In this document: in pieces, positions 40,125-47,617 of the stretch | Layout: the number at the start of each line of letters is the position of its first letter | How positions within the stretch are numbered: position 1 is the stretch's first letter | DNA from: CAYNLG01 sp964397995 | GTDB taxonomy: Bacteria; Planctomycetota; Phycisphaerae; FEN-1346 | Direction: 5' to 3' | Assembly: GCA_964397995.1 (NCBI GenBank) | Contig: CAYNLG010000003.1 | Span: 1-64,000, forward strand | Length of the DNA stretch: 64,000 nt | Translations under genes and position numbers: made by a program | Notes under the pieces: model-generated | What the model saw: the letters and a program-made list of their open reading frames with translations, nothing else | What the model was told of the DNA's origin: nothing | Databases searched by the model: none

Positions 40125-40823
40125 ATGGCCGACGAGATCGCCCTCAGCCGGATGAACGTCGAGACGCTCGCGCGCGTCATCGACCACACCTGCCTCAAGG
40201 CCGACCACACGGTCGAGGACATCGAGCGCCTCTGCCAGGAGGCGATCGGGTACGGCTTCGCCACCGTCTGTGTGCCGCCCTACGACGTCGCCCGGGCCGC
40301 CGAGCTGGTGCGCGGGACGGACGTGGGGGTGGCGGGGACGGTGGGCCTCCCGCTCGGGCATTCGGGGCGGCGCGTCAAGCGCGTCGAGGCCCAGGAGTGC
40401 ATCGAGAACGGGGCCAAAGAAGTCGACATGGTCATGAACATTGAGGCCATGAAGAGCGGCCGGCACGCCGACGTCCGCAACGAGATCGCCGTCGTCCGCA
40501 AGGTGGCCGAGGGCTGCACCCTGAAGGTCATCCTGGAGTGCTGCTACCTGTCGGACGAGGAGAAGGCCCGGGCGGCGGAGCTGGCGGTCGAAGCCGGCGC
40601 CGACTTCGTCAAAACGAGCACGGGCTTCGGCCCGGGCGGGGCGACGGCGCACGACGTGCGGCTGATGAAGGCGGCGGTGGGCGACCGGGCGGCCGTGAAG
40701 GCGGCCGGCGGCATCCGGAGCTACCAGAACGTCTACGACATGCTCCAGGCCGGGGCGGTCCGTGTGGGCACGAGCGCCGGCGTCGCCATCATCAAGGACT
40801 TCCAGAGCCGGGAGGACGTGTGA
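40125..40823 (+). CDS. deoC: Deoxyribose-phosphate aldolase
   Basis: The 232-aa enzyme splits 2-deoxyribose-5-phosphate into glyceraldehyde-3-phosphate and acetaldehyde in nucleoside breakdown. 'VIDHTCLKADHTVEDIERLC', 'KEVDMVMNI', 'LKVILECCYL', Lys163 in 'ADFVKTSTGFGPGGAT' (Schiff-base lysine) and 'KAAGGIRSY' are all standard. The stop overlaps the start of the uracil-DNA glycosylase gene (GTGTGA), so the two are translated together, joining deoxynucleoside salvage and uracil repair. Confidence 0.95.
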   Translation: MADEIALSRMNVETLARVIDHTCLKADHTVEDIERLCQEAIGYGFATVCVPPYDVARAAELVRGTDVGVAGTVGLPLGHSGRRVKRVEAQECIENGAKEVDMVMNIEAMKSGRHADVRNEIAVVRKVAEGCTLKVILECCYLSDEEKARAAELAVEAGADFVKTSTGFGPGGATAHDVRLMKAAVGDRAAVKAAGGIRSYQNVYDMLQAGAVRVGTSAGVAIIKDFQSREDV

Positions 40824-41704
40824 CCGCCGGCGAGGCGTCCCCGCGGGAGGTGCTGGCGGCCCTGGTAACGGGGCTGCGGCTCCGGCTGCAGGACGAGGCC
40901 CGCGCCGGCCGCACCTGTCTGCCGCGCCCCCTCGACGTGCCGCCGAGCCCCGCCGCTGAAGCGGCCCCCGCACCGGAGGCGCCCCCCGAGAGCGCGCCCG
41001 ACGCGGCGCCCGCGCCGCGGGCGGCCTCGCCGGAGGCCCGCGTCGCCGACGCCGTGAAGGAGGACCTCGCCATGGCCGCCGACCGCACCTTCCAGGACGG
41101 GCTGGACTTCGGGGCGCCGGACCTGGGAGGGGGCGTCGAGCCCGCCAAGGCGCTCGCGAAGGTGGCCGAGGAAGTGGCCGCCTGCACGCGGTGCCCGGAG
41201 CTGGTGGCCAACCGCAACACGACGGTGCCCGGCGCCGGCAACCCGCGTGCGCCGCTGGTCTTCATCGGCGAAGGCCCGGGCCAGGAGGAAGACAAGCAGG
41301 GGCTGCCCTTTGTCGGGCGGGCGGGCGAGTTGCTGACGAAGATGATCGAGGCGATCGGCCTGACGCGGGACGAGGTCTTCATCTGCAACATCGTCAAGTG
41401 CCGCCCCCCGGGGAACCGGAACCCGATGCCGGACGAAGCGGCGCAGTGCCGACCGTACCTGATGCGCCAGCTGGAGGTGCTGCGGCCGAAAGTGATTGTC
41501 GCCCTCGGGGGCGTGGCCGCCCAGAACCTGCTGGAGACGAAGGACGGCATCGGCAAGCTGCGCGGGCGCTTCTATCCGTACCGGGGGGCGACGCTGATGC
41601 CGACGTACCACCCGGCGTACGTGCTGAGGAACTACACAAAGGATACGCGCCAGCGGGTCTGGGACGACCTTAAGAAGGCCAAGGCGGCCCTGGACGAAGC
41701 GTAG
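40820..41704 (+). CDS. Family 4 uracil-DNA glycosylase (iron-sulfur type)
   Basis: The 294-aa protein excises uracil from DNA. The core (from about residue 115) has 'CTRCPELVANRNTTVPG', 'GEGPGQEEDKQGLPFVGRAG', 'NIVKCRPPGNRNP' and 'MPTYHPAYVLRN'. Cysteines in CxxC, CNIVKC and CRPY fit the [4Fe-4S] cluster of family 4 enzymes. The first 110 or so residues are an unusual Pro/Ala-rich extension of unknown use, also found on many phage-type and soil-bacterial homologues. GTG 40820 overlaps the deoC stop codon. Confidence 0.9.
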   Translation: MTAGEASPREVLAALVTGLRLRLQDEARAGRTCLPRPLDVPPSPAAEAAPAPEAPPESAPDAAPAPRAASPEARVADAVKEDLAMAADRTFQDGLDFGAPDLGGGVEPAKALAKVAEEVAACTRCPELVANRNTTVPGAGNPRAPLVFIGEGPGQEEDKQGLPFVGRAGELLTKMIEAIGLTRDEVFICNIVKCRPPGNRNPMPDEAAQCRPYLMRQLEVLRPKVIVALGGVAAQNLLETKDGIGKLRGRFYPYRGATLMPTYHPAYVLRNYTKDTRQRVWDDLKKAKAALDEA

Positions 41705-41765
41705 CCGGGCCTCCCCGGCCGTGAGGCCGCCGTGGCCATGGACGCCTTGCCGCGGGCGGGAGCGC

Positions 41766-41807
41766 AAAAAACGGGCGTCGCCACCATGGGGGTGAGCGGC
41801 GACGCCC
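41766..41807 (-). terminator. Rho-independent terminator of the 41990-42916 lipoprotein gene
   Basis: GGGCGTCGCC (41773-41782) and GGCGACGCCC (41798-41807) form a perfect 10-bp stem with a 15-base loop. On the minus strand it is followed by GTTTTTTGC. A second, AT-rich inverted repeat CGGAAAA/TTTTCCG lies between it and the gene near 41907-41932. Confidence 0.7.
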
Positions 41808-41989
41808 CAGGGCCAAAGGGCGGTCCGGAAGGGACCGCGGCAGCCGATCGAGAGAGAAGGGGCGGTTCGACACGACTGCCACCCCCTTGAACGGCGCCGG
41901 GACCGGAAAAGTTCCGAAAAAAGAATTTTCCGATGCGCCGAGGGTCCCGGCCGGGCGGCCGGCCAAGGCCGTGCCGGCGGGCGGGCGCC

Positions 41990-42916
41990 TCAGCCTTTCG
42001 GCGTGCGGGCGGGGGCGGCGTCCTCGGGCTCCGCGGGGGCGCCCAGGCCCAGGCGCTTGCGCATCGCGGGCTCGGCGGCCTTGGCCTCCTTGACCTCGGC
42101 GGCGTAGTTGAAGACGGGCTCGGGGTGGCCCTCGACCTCGGCGGTCGCCGGGCCTTCCAGGCCGAAGACCCGCTGGTTGATGATGCGGCTGACGCCGGGA
42201 CCGGCCTGGAGGACGTTCTCGCCGGCCCGGACGGCCCGCTCCATGAACGCGTCGTCGGCCACCAGGGCGTCCATCGCCCGGAACATCGCCTCGCCGTCGA
42301 AGGCGATGCGGACGCGGTCGCGGCCGGTGATCTCGAAACCCGAGACCGTGCCGACGCGGCCCGGGAGGCGGCAGCTGACCTGGATGTCGAACGAGGCGAT
42401 GTAGGGGGCCATCAGCGTCTTCTTCTGGGCCCAGGCCGCCCGCTGCGCCGCCACCTCGGCCGCCACCGCCTCGTCGGTCATGTCGCGCACCGGGCGGGCA
42501 ATGCCGGTGGGCGGGTTCGGGTCGCGGAGCTCCAGGTACGGCCCGTCCGGACTCGACGCGTGCCAGACCAGGCCCCCCTGCTTCATCAGGTGCAGCTTCA
42601 GGCCCGCCAGCCGCGGAAAATAGGCCGTGCCCTTGAACCAGATGCGGCCGTCGCGGCGGTGTTCGAAGGTCACGTCCTTCCACGCCTCCACGCCGCGCGA
42701 CGTCTCCAGCACCTCGCGGACCGAGCGGAGGAGGACCAGCTGGGGGTCCTCGAGGCGGCCGATCTGGCCGGGGATGAAGACGAGGGAGAAGTCGACCTTG
42801 CCGGAGCCGTCCGGGTTGATGGCGTAGTCCTGCTTCGTCTCGACGCACCCGGCCGCCAAGGCGACGGCCAGGGCGAGGGCCGAGGGGACGAGGGTCCAGC
42901 GCGGGCGTCCGGTCAT
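41990..42916 (-). CDS. Lipoprotein of unknown function
   Basis: The 308-aa protein has a lipoprotein signal with lipobox 'VALAAGC' and then 'DYAINPDGSGKVDFSLVFIP', a start typical of small envelope lipoproteins that resemble LppM-like or DUF-type beta proteins. 'VRIAFDGEAMFRAMDALVAD' and an Ala/Glu-rich, proline-containing tail follow. No catalytic motif is seen and no family is named with confidence. It is monocistronic, with its own promoter and terminator. Confidence 0.65.
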   Translation of the reverse strand: MTGRPRWTLVPSALALAVALAAGCVETKQDYAINPDGSGKVDFSLVFIPGQIGRLEDPQLVLLRSVREVLETSRGVEAWKDVTFEHRRDGRIWFKGTAYFPRLAGLKLHLMKQGGLVWHASSPDGPYLELRDPNPPTGIARPVRDMTDEAVAAEVAAQRAAWAQKKTLMAPYIASFDIQVSCRLPGRVGTVSGFEITGRDRVRIAFDGEAMFRAMDALVADDAFMERAVRAGENVLQAGPGVSRIINQRVFGLEGPATAEVEGHPEPVFNYAAEVKEAKAAEPAMRKRLGLGAPAEPEDAAPARTPKG

Positions 42917-42959
42917 GTGCGGCCATGCCTCCGACGATGCGTCCACGTCCAATCGCTTT

Positions 42960-42988
42960 ACCCTACGGGCGTGCGGCGGGAAAGACAA
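42960..42988 (-). promoter_or_regulatory. Promoter of the lipoprotein gene
   Basis: On the minus strand TTGTCT (42983-42988) and TAGGGT (42960-42965) are 17 bases apart, 44 bases before the ATG. Confidence 0.5.
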
Positions 42989-43095
42989 TGCGAAATCCGG
43001 CGGCTCGAGGTTGCCGGCCGTGCACTCACCGCGGCGTTTCGGGGGCAATTCAGAATGGGATTCTGAACCAGACCGGAAGCCGCCGCGGTTCCAGA

Positions 43096-43108
43096 ACAGG
43101 ATACTTAA
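43096..43108. repeat. Partial copy of the 49.3-kb palindromic element
   Basis: Thirteen bases, ACAGGATACTTAA, are identical to the inner part of each arm of the inverted repeat at 49295-49356. The second arm is not present here, so it looks like a solo half or degraded copy. Confidence 0.45.
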
Positions 43109-43144
43109 GCAGGGAAGCCGGGCGGGCGTCGCGCAACGCACTGC

Positions 43145-43179
43145 CATAAAGAAGCCCCGGCCGCTGGGAGGCCGGGGCT
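43145..43179 (-). terminator. Intrinsic terminator
   Basis: AGCCCCGGCC and GGCCGGGGCT form a 10-bp stem with a 7-base loop, followed on the minus strand by TTCTTTAT. No minus-strand protein gene lies just upstream, which is the main reason to suspect a non-coding transcript. Confidence 0.55.
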
Positions 43180-43372
43180 GTCAGCCATGGCGTTCCGGGT
43201 CGAGGGACGGAATGAGGGAGAGGGAAGCGAGCTTCCGTCGGCCTCGTCGGATCGCCTGTGCACTTGTCTCCGGCCCGTGGCCGGCGTGCCCCCGCATGGG
43301 GAGGGGGGCGGGTTGGCCGCCGGGGGAGGGGGACGACGGCCAACCCGCGGCTGAGGGGTTTCACCCCAGCCA
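43145..43372 (-). ncRNA. Candidate structured small RNA
   Basis: The minus strand shows a promoter-like pair TTTGCC (43402-43407) / TAGGCT (43379-43384) with a 17-base spacer. About 8 bases later a compact hairpin (43371-43349) abuts a perfect 11-bp stem, GCGGGTTGGCC with its complement (43348-43338 with 43318-43308). The transcript would end at a 10-bp stem (43179-43170 with 43162-43153) followed by TTCTTTAT, a good intrinsic terminator. No credible protein is encoded. The family is not recognised. It fills the otherwise empty 42989-43692 interval. Confidence 0.45.
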
Positions 43373-43692
43373 CGAGATAGCCTACGCACGGACGGGCCGG
43401 AGGCAAACGGGTCAAGGCAGCGGGGCCGCCCGGCGGCGCACCGCGCGCCGCAAGTGCCTGCAAAATAACGACTTACGCCGCCCGCCGGCCCGCGGAAACC
43501 GGCTCGGATTCTATGCGCGCTCGCGGCGCGCCGCCGAAAACACGCCGGGAAATCTTCGGGGGGCCGTCCGTTCGGCCGCGGGGCGCGCGCCTTGCCGCGC
43601 GGGCCGCGAAATCTCGGAACCGCCCGGCGCGGGGGCGCGTCCAAGACCCTGACGTGGACCAGGGCCTGTCCGGCAAGCAAGGAGAGACGGCG

Positions 43693-44880
43693 ATGACCCG
43701 GAAACGATGGATCGGATGGATGGCGGCCGGGGTGCTGGCGGCGGCGGTGGCGGCGCCGGCCGCGGCGCGGATCAAGCTCGCGACCCTCCCGCCGCGGCAG
43801 CGCGTCGAGATCCAGCTCGACAACGACAGCGCCACGCTCGTGGAGGAGGAGCGGATCGTGACGCTCCTGAAGGGCACGAACCACATCGACTTCTCGTGGT
43901 CCAACACCCAGATCGACAAGCACACCATCCTGTTCCGACCCATCGGGGTCGGCGACAGCGTGCGGGTGATCCACGTGGCGTACCCGCCGGGCGAGAACGC
44001 CCTGGTGTGGCAGGTCTTCGCCGACAAGGCCGGGCCGGTCAAGGTGCGGATCTCGTACCTGATCGGCAACCTCCGCCGCACGTGCAGCTACCGGGCGGTG
44101 GCCGAGCACGACGAGAAGACCCTGACCCTGCGCAACTACCTGCGGGTCTGGAACCTGTCGGGCGAGGAGTTCGGCGACCAGGCCGGCATCTGGGCCGGGT
44201 TCGGCGAGTACTTCCGCAAGCAGCTCGGCCTCCAGGAGTCGAAGGAGATGCTCCTGGCGAAGTGGACCGACGTGCCCGTCGAGAAGGCGTTCATCTTCAA
44301 CTGGCGGACCGGCCAGCCTGTCCCCGACGAGCCCAACCAGCGGTACGTCCGCTGGTACTACGTCCTGACGAACGACCAGGAACACGGCCTCGGCGCCTAC
44401 CCCCTGCCCTTCGGCAAGGTCCGCATCTTCCAGAAGGACGGCCGGGGCGGCGAGGCGTTCCTCGGCGAGGACTGGGGCCAGTTCACCCCGCTCGACGACG
44501 AGATGAAGCTGTACCTGGGCCTGGCGCGCGACGTCAAGGTCGAGCGGACCGTGAAGCGGAACCAGCGGCACCCGGTCCACGGCAACCTTTATCACCAGGA
44601 GGTGATCGTCGAATACAAGATGCAGAACTTCAAGTCCGACGCGGTCACCTTGGACATCGAGGAAGACATGGACCAGCTCCGCAACGAGTTCGCCGGCCAC
44701 AAGGGCCACCCCGCCCAGTGGGAACTGGGCCCGGAGACGAGCAAGAGCGGGAAGGTCGAGCGGTTGAGCGCCCGGGAGGTGGAGATCCATATCCCCCTGC
44801 CGGCCGCCCCCGAGGCCGCTGACCGGAAGCCCGAGGAAGTCACCTTCCAGTTCCACGTCTTCTTCCGCAACGAATGGTAA
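43693..44880 (+). CDS. Secreted DUF4139-like protein, copy 1
   Basis: The 395-aa protein has a signal peptide ('GVLAAAVAAPAAA') and beta-rich body: 'KLATLPPRQRVEIQLDN', 'VEEERIVTLLKGTNHIDFSW', and a C-terminal stretch 'LYLGLARDVKVERTVKRNQR' and 'IVEYKMQNFKSDAVTLDIEE', the pattern of DUF4139 domains, which in eukaryotic-type and bacterial proteins follow beta-sandwich cores. It is clearly paralogous to the next gene, which starts 25 bases later. Function unknown; an envelope or surface role is likely from the signal peptide. Confidence 0.7.
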   Translation: MTRKRWIGWMAAGVLAAAVAAPAAARIKLATLPPRQRVEIQLDNDSATLVEEERIVTLLKGTNHIDFSWSNTQIDKHTILFRPIGVGDSVRVIHVAYPPGENALVWQVFADKAGPVKVRISYLIGNLRRTCSYRAVAEHDEKTLTLRNYLRVWNLSGEEFGDQAGIWAGFGEYFRKQLGLQESKEMLLAKWTDVPVEKAFIFNWRTGQPVPDEPNQRYVRWYYVLTNDQEHGLGAYPLPFGKVRIFQKDGRGGEAFLGEDWGQFTPLDDEMKLYLGLARDVKVERTVKRNQRHPVHGNLYHQEVIVEYKMQNFKSDAVTLDIEEDMDQLRNEFAGHKGHPAQWELGPETSKSGKVERLSAREVEIHIPLPAAPEAADRKPEEVTFQFHVFFRNEW

Positions 44881-44905
44881 CCCCGGCCACGGAAAGGAAC
44901 CGACC

Positions 44906-46267
44906 ATGCACGCGCGACTTCTGACGGCGGCGGTCTTCGTGGCCCTGGCGGCCCAGGCGGCATCGGCCCGGAACGTCGACCTGGTGACCTTGCCGCCACG
45001 CGACACCGTCCAGCTGACCATCTACAACAGCGCCGACCTGACGCTCGTGAAGGAGACGCGGGCGATCACCTTCAAGAAGGGCATCAACCGCCTCCAGTTC
45101 TCCTGGACCAACACGCTGATCGACCCGACGAGCGTCCACTTCCGCCCGCTGGCCGAGGAGGGCCGCATTGAGGTCCTCGACACCACGTTCCCGCAGGACC
45201 GGCCCGACGTCCTCATCTGGAACGTCCAGTCCGACGTCGAGGGCCAGGTGCCGGTGGAGGTCTCGTACTTCACCTCCGGCATCTCGTGGGCGGCCGACTA
45301 CGTGATGATCACCGACCCCGGCGAGACCGAGATGGACCTGGCCGGGTACGTCACCGTCACCAACAACTCGGGCGAGGATTACGAGGGGGCCGAGGTGCGC
45401 CTCGTGGTGGGCGTGGTGAACCTGGTGCAGTCGATCGCGCAGCTGGCCCGGGGCCAAATGCCGATTTTGGAGGAGGACAGGGAAGCCCCCGGCTGGCGGG
45501 CCAGCCACATGCGCAAGGCCATCGCCCAGGCCGAAGCCGCCTCCCCCGGGGTGGCCTTCGAGCGGGCGCCCCAGGTCGTCAAGGAAGGCCTCTCGGAGTA
45601 CTTCCTCTTCACCGTCGAGGGTAAACAGACCGTCAGGAACGGCTGGTCGCAGCGGATGCGGTCCTTCCGGGCCGAGAACGTTCCCTTCGAAATCCTCTAC
45701 CGCTACCGCCCGCACCAGTACGGCAACCGGCCGGTCCGGTTCTTCATCCTCGCGAACGACACCGAGCACAAGCTGGGCGAGTCGCCGTTGCCGGACGGCA
45801 TCATCCGCGTCTTCCGCCGCAACGAACGCGACGGCCTCGGCTACTACACCACGCAATCGACGAAGTACATCCCGCTGAAGGAGAAGATCGAACTCAACGT
45901 CGGGACCGACGACGAGCTGGTCTACGAGCGGGTCATCTTCGACGTCGCGCGCGACGGCTTCATCTTCGACGAGAAGCCCCGCGTGCCGCAGGTGATCGGC
46001 TGGAACGAGCGGCAGACATGGCAGGAGGAGGTCCGGAACTATCGGGCAAGGCCCATCCGGCTCGAGATCCGCCACCTGATTCCCGGCGACGTCGCGTTCG
46101 CGATGGAGGACTCGCCCAGGGCCTACGACTACCGCACGGTCGAGTACACGGTGACCGTGCAGCCCGGCGAGACGCGGACGTGGACGACCGAGGGCCTCTT
46201 CCGCCTCGGCAAGAACAAGAAGCAGGACCGCGTCGAGATCGTGCGGCGGCTTACCCGCCCGCGCTGA
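44906..46267 (+). CDS. Secreted DUF4139-like protein, copy 2
   Basis: The 453-aa paralogue of the preceding gene keeps the same start after its signal peptide ('DLVTLPPRDTVQLTIYNSAD', 'GINRLQFSWTNTLIDPTSV') and C-terminal 'LNVGTDDELVYERVIFDVAR'. It has an extra middle segment, 'WAADYVMITDPGETEMDLAG' to 'NNSGEDYEGAEVRLVVG', the best DUF4139 match, which the first copy lacks in that form. The pair probably works together and is co-transcribed. GGAAAGGAA precedes the ATG. No enzyme motif is seen. Confidence 0.72.
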   Translation: MHARLLTAAVFVALAAQAASARNVDLVTLPPRDTVQLTIYNSADLTLVKETRAITFKKGINRLQFSWTNTLIDPTSVHFRPLAEEGRIEVLDTTFPQDRPDVLIWNVQSDVEGQVPVEVSYFTSGISWAADYVMITDPGETEMDLAGYVTVTNNSGEDYEGAEVRLVVGVVNLVQSIAQLARGQMPILEEDREAPGWRASHMRKAIAQAEAASPGVAFERAPQVVKEGLSEYFLFTVEGKQTVRNGWSQRMRSFRAENVPFEILYRYRPHQYGNRPVRFFILANDTEHKLGESPLPDGIIRVFRRNERDGLGYYTTQSTKYIPLKEKIELNVGTDDELVYERVIFDVARDGFIFDEKPRVPQVIGWNERQTWQEEVRNYRARPIRLEIRHLIPGDVAFAMEDSPRAYDYRTVEYTVTVQPGETRTWTTEGLFRLGKNKKQDRVEIVRRLTRPR

Positions 46268-46313
46268 GACACATCACCCCCCTTCCCGTTTCCCCCCATG
46301 CCGGGAAGGCGCC

Positions 46314-46343
46314 GGGCGGGGCGGCTTTCGGGCTGCCCCGCCC
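46314..46343 (+). terminator. Terminator-like hairpin after the DUF4139 pair
   Basis: GGGCGGGGCGGC (46314-46325) pairs with GCTGCCCCGCCC (46332-46343) with one G-T pair and a 6-base loop. No T run follows, so termination may be partial. Confidence 0.45.
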
Positions 46344-46406
46344 GCTCCCTTTGCGTCGGCCCCGCGGCGCGGCCGCCGACTGAGTGCGCGCCTCGCCCAA
46401 AACCCC

Positions 46407-46435
46407 TTTGCCCCCGCGGGGACCCCCTGTATACT
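46407..46435 (+). promoter_or_regulatory. Aldolase promoter
   Basis: TTTGCC (46407-46412) and TATACT (46430-46435) are 17 bases apart, 86 bases before the aldolase ATG. Confidence 0.5.
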
Positions 46436-46521
46436 TTCGCTCCCCGCGGGGGGGCCGCCCGGGCCGCATCCGCCTGGCGGGCTGAACGAACCGGCAGAAG
46501 ACCACGAAAGGAGCCGTTCCC

Positions 46522-47535
46522 ATGCCGCTCTGTCCAATGCGTCAGATTCTCGACGAGGCCAAGAAGGCCGACTACGGCGTCGGGGCCTACAACGTCAACA
46601 ACATGGAGCAGATCCAGGCGATCATGAAGGCCGCCGCCGACACCCGCTCCCCCGTCATCATCCAGGCCAGCCGCGGCGCCCTGGAGTACACGAACCTCAT
46701 CTACCTCAAGCACCTGATGATGGCCGCCGTCGAGGACAACCCCGACCTGCCCATCTGCCTCCACCTCGACCACGGGCCGAACCTGGAGCTGTGCAAGCAG
46801 GCCATCGACCTCGGGTTCACGAGCGTCATGATCGACGGGTCGATCGACTACGACACCACGACGGCCGACGGCAAGCATCCCGCCCGCTCCTTCGAGGACA
46901 ACGTCCGCGTGACGAAGGAGGTCGTGGACTACGCGCACGCGCGCGGCGTGAGCGTCGAGGGCGAACTCGGCACCCTGGGCGGCATCGAAGAGGACACCCA
47001 GACCGACAAGGTGCTCCTCACGGAACCCGACGAGGTCGAGGCCTTCTGCGAGCAGACCGGCGTCGACGCCCTCGCTCTGGCCATCGGCACCAGCCACGGG
47101 GCCTACAAGTTCAAGCACGAGCCCGTCCTCGCCCTGGACCTCATCTCCGAGTGCCGCAAGCGCGCCCCGAACACCAACTTCGTCATGCACGGCTCCTCCA
47201 GCGTCCCGAAGGAGCTGGTCGACGAGGTCAACAAGTACGGCGGCGACATGCCCGGCGCGATGGGCGTGCCGATTCCGTCGATCCAAGAAGCGATCCGGCG
47301 CGGCATCCAGAAGATCAACGTGGACACGGACGGGCGGCTGGTGGTGACCGGGACGATCCGGAAGGTCTTCGCCGAGAAGCCGGCCGTCTTCGACCCGCGA
47401 AAGTACCTGGGCCCGGCGCGGGAGGCCCTGGCGGCGCTGATCGCCTCGAAGATGCGCGACTTCGGCACCGCCGGCCACGCCGGCGACTACGAGCGGAAGA
47501 CCCTCGACAACATGAAAACCTTCTACGCGTCGTGA
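46522..47535 (+). CDS. fba: Class II fructose-bisphosphate aldolase
   Basis: The 337-aa zinc enzyme interconverts fructose-1,6-bisphosphate with dihydroxyacetone phosphate and glyceraldehyde-3-phosphate. 'YGVGAYNVNNMEQIQAIMKA', 'ICLHLDHGPNLELCKQAID' (zinc His and catalytic Asp), 'VEGELGTLGGIEED', 'LAIGTSHGAYKF', 'FVMHGSSSVPKEL' and 'KINVDTDGRLV' match the long class II type. An AAGGAG site precedes the ATG. A strong hairpin follows. Confidence 0.94.
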   Translation: MPLCPMRQILDEAKKADYGVGAYNVNNMEQIQAIMKAAADTRSPVIIQASRGALEYTNLIYLKHLMMAAVEDNPDLPICLHLDHGPNLELCKQAIDLGFTSVMIDGSIDYDTTTADGKHPARSFEDNVRVTKEVVDYAHARGVSVEGELGTLGGIEEDTQTDKVLLTEPDEVEAFCEQTGVDALALAIGTSHGAYKFKHEPVLALDLISECRKRAPNTNFVMHGSSSVPKELVDEVNKYGGDMPGAMGVPIPSIQEAIRRGIQKINVDTDGRLVVTGTIRKVFAEKPAVFDPRKYLGPAREALAALIASKMRDFGTAGHAGDYERKTLDNMKTFYAS

Positions 47536-47559
47536 CCCGCCGACGCAACGTGACGCCAC

Positions 47560-47594
47560 CGCGGCCGGGGCGCCTCCGGAAGGCCCCGGCCGCG
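47560..47594 (+). terminator. Hairpin after the aldolase gene
   Basis: CGCGGCCGGGGC (47560-47571) and GCCCCGGCCGCG (47583-47594) form a perfect 12-bp stem with an 11-base loop, then TTCCATTCC. It probably terminates or attenuates before the membrane-protein gene at 47618. Confidence 0.5.
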
Positions 47595-47617
47595 TTCCAT
47601 TCCGGAAGGACCGGCTT

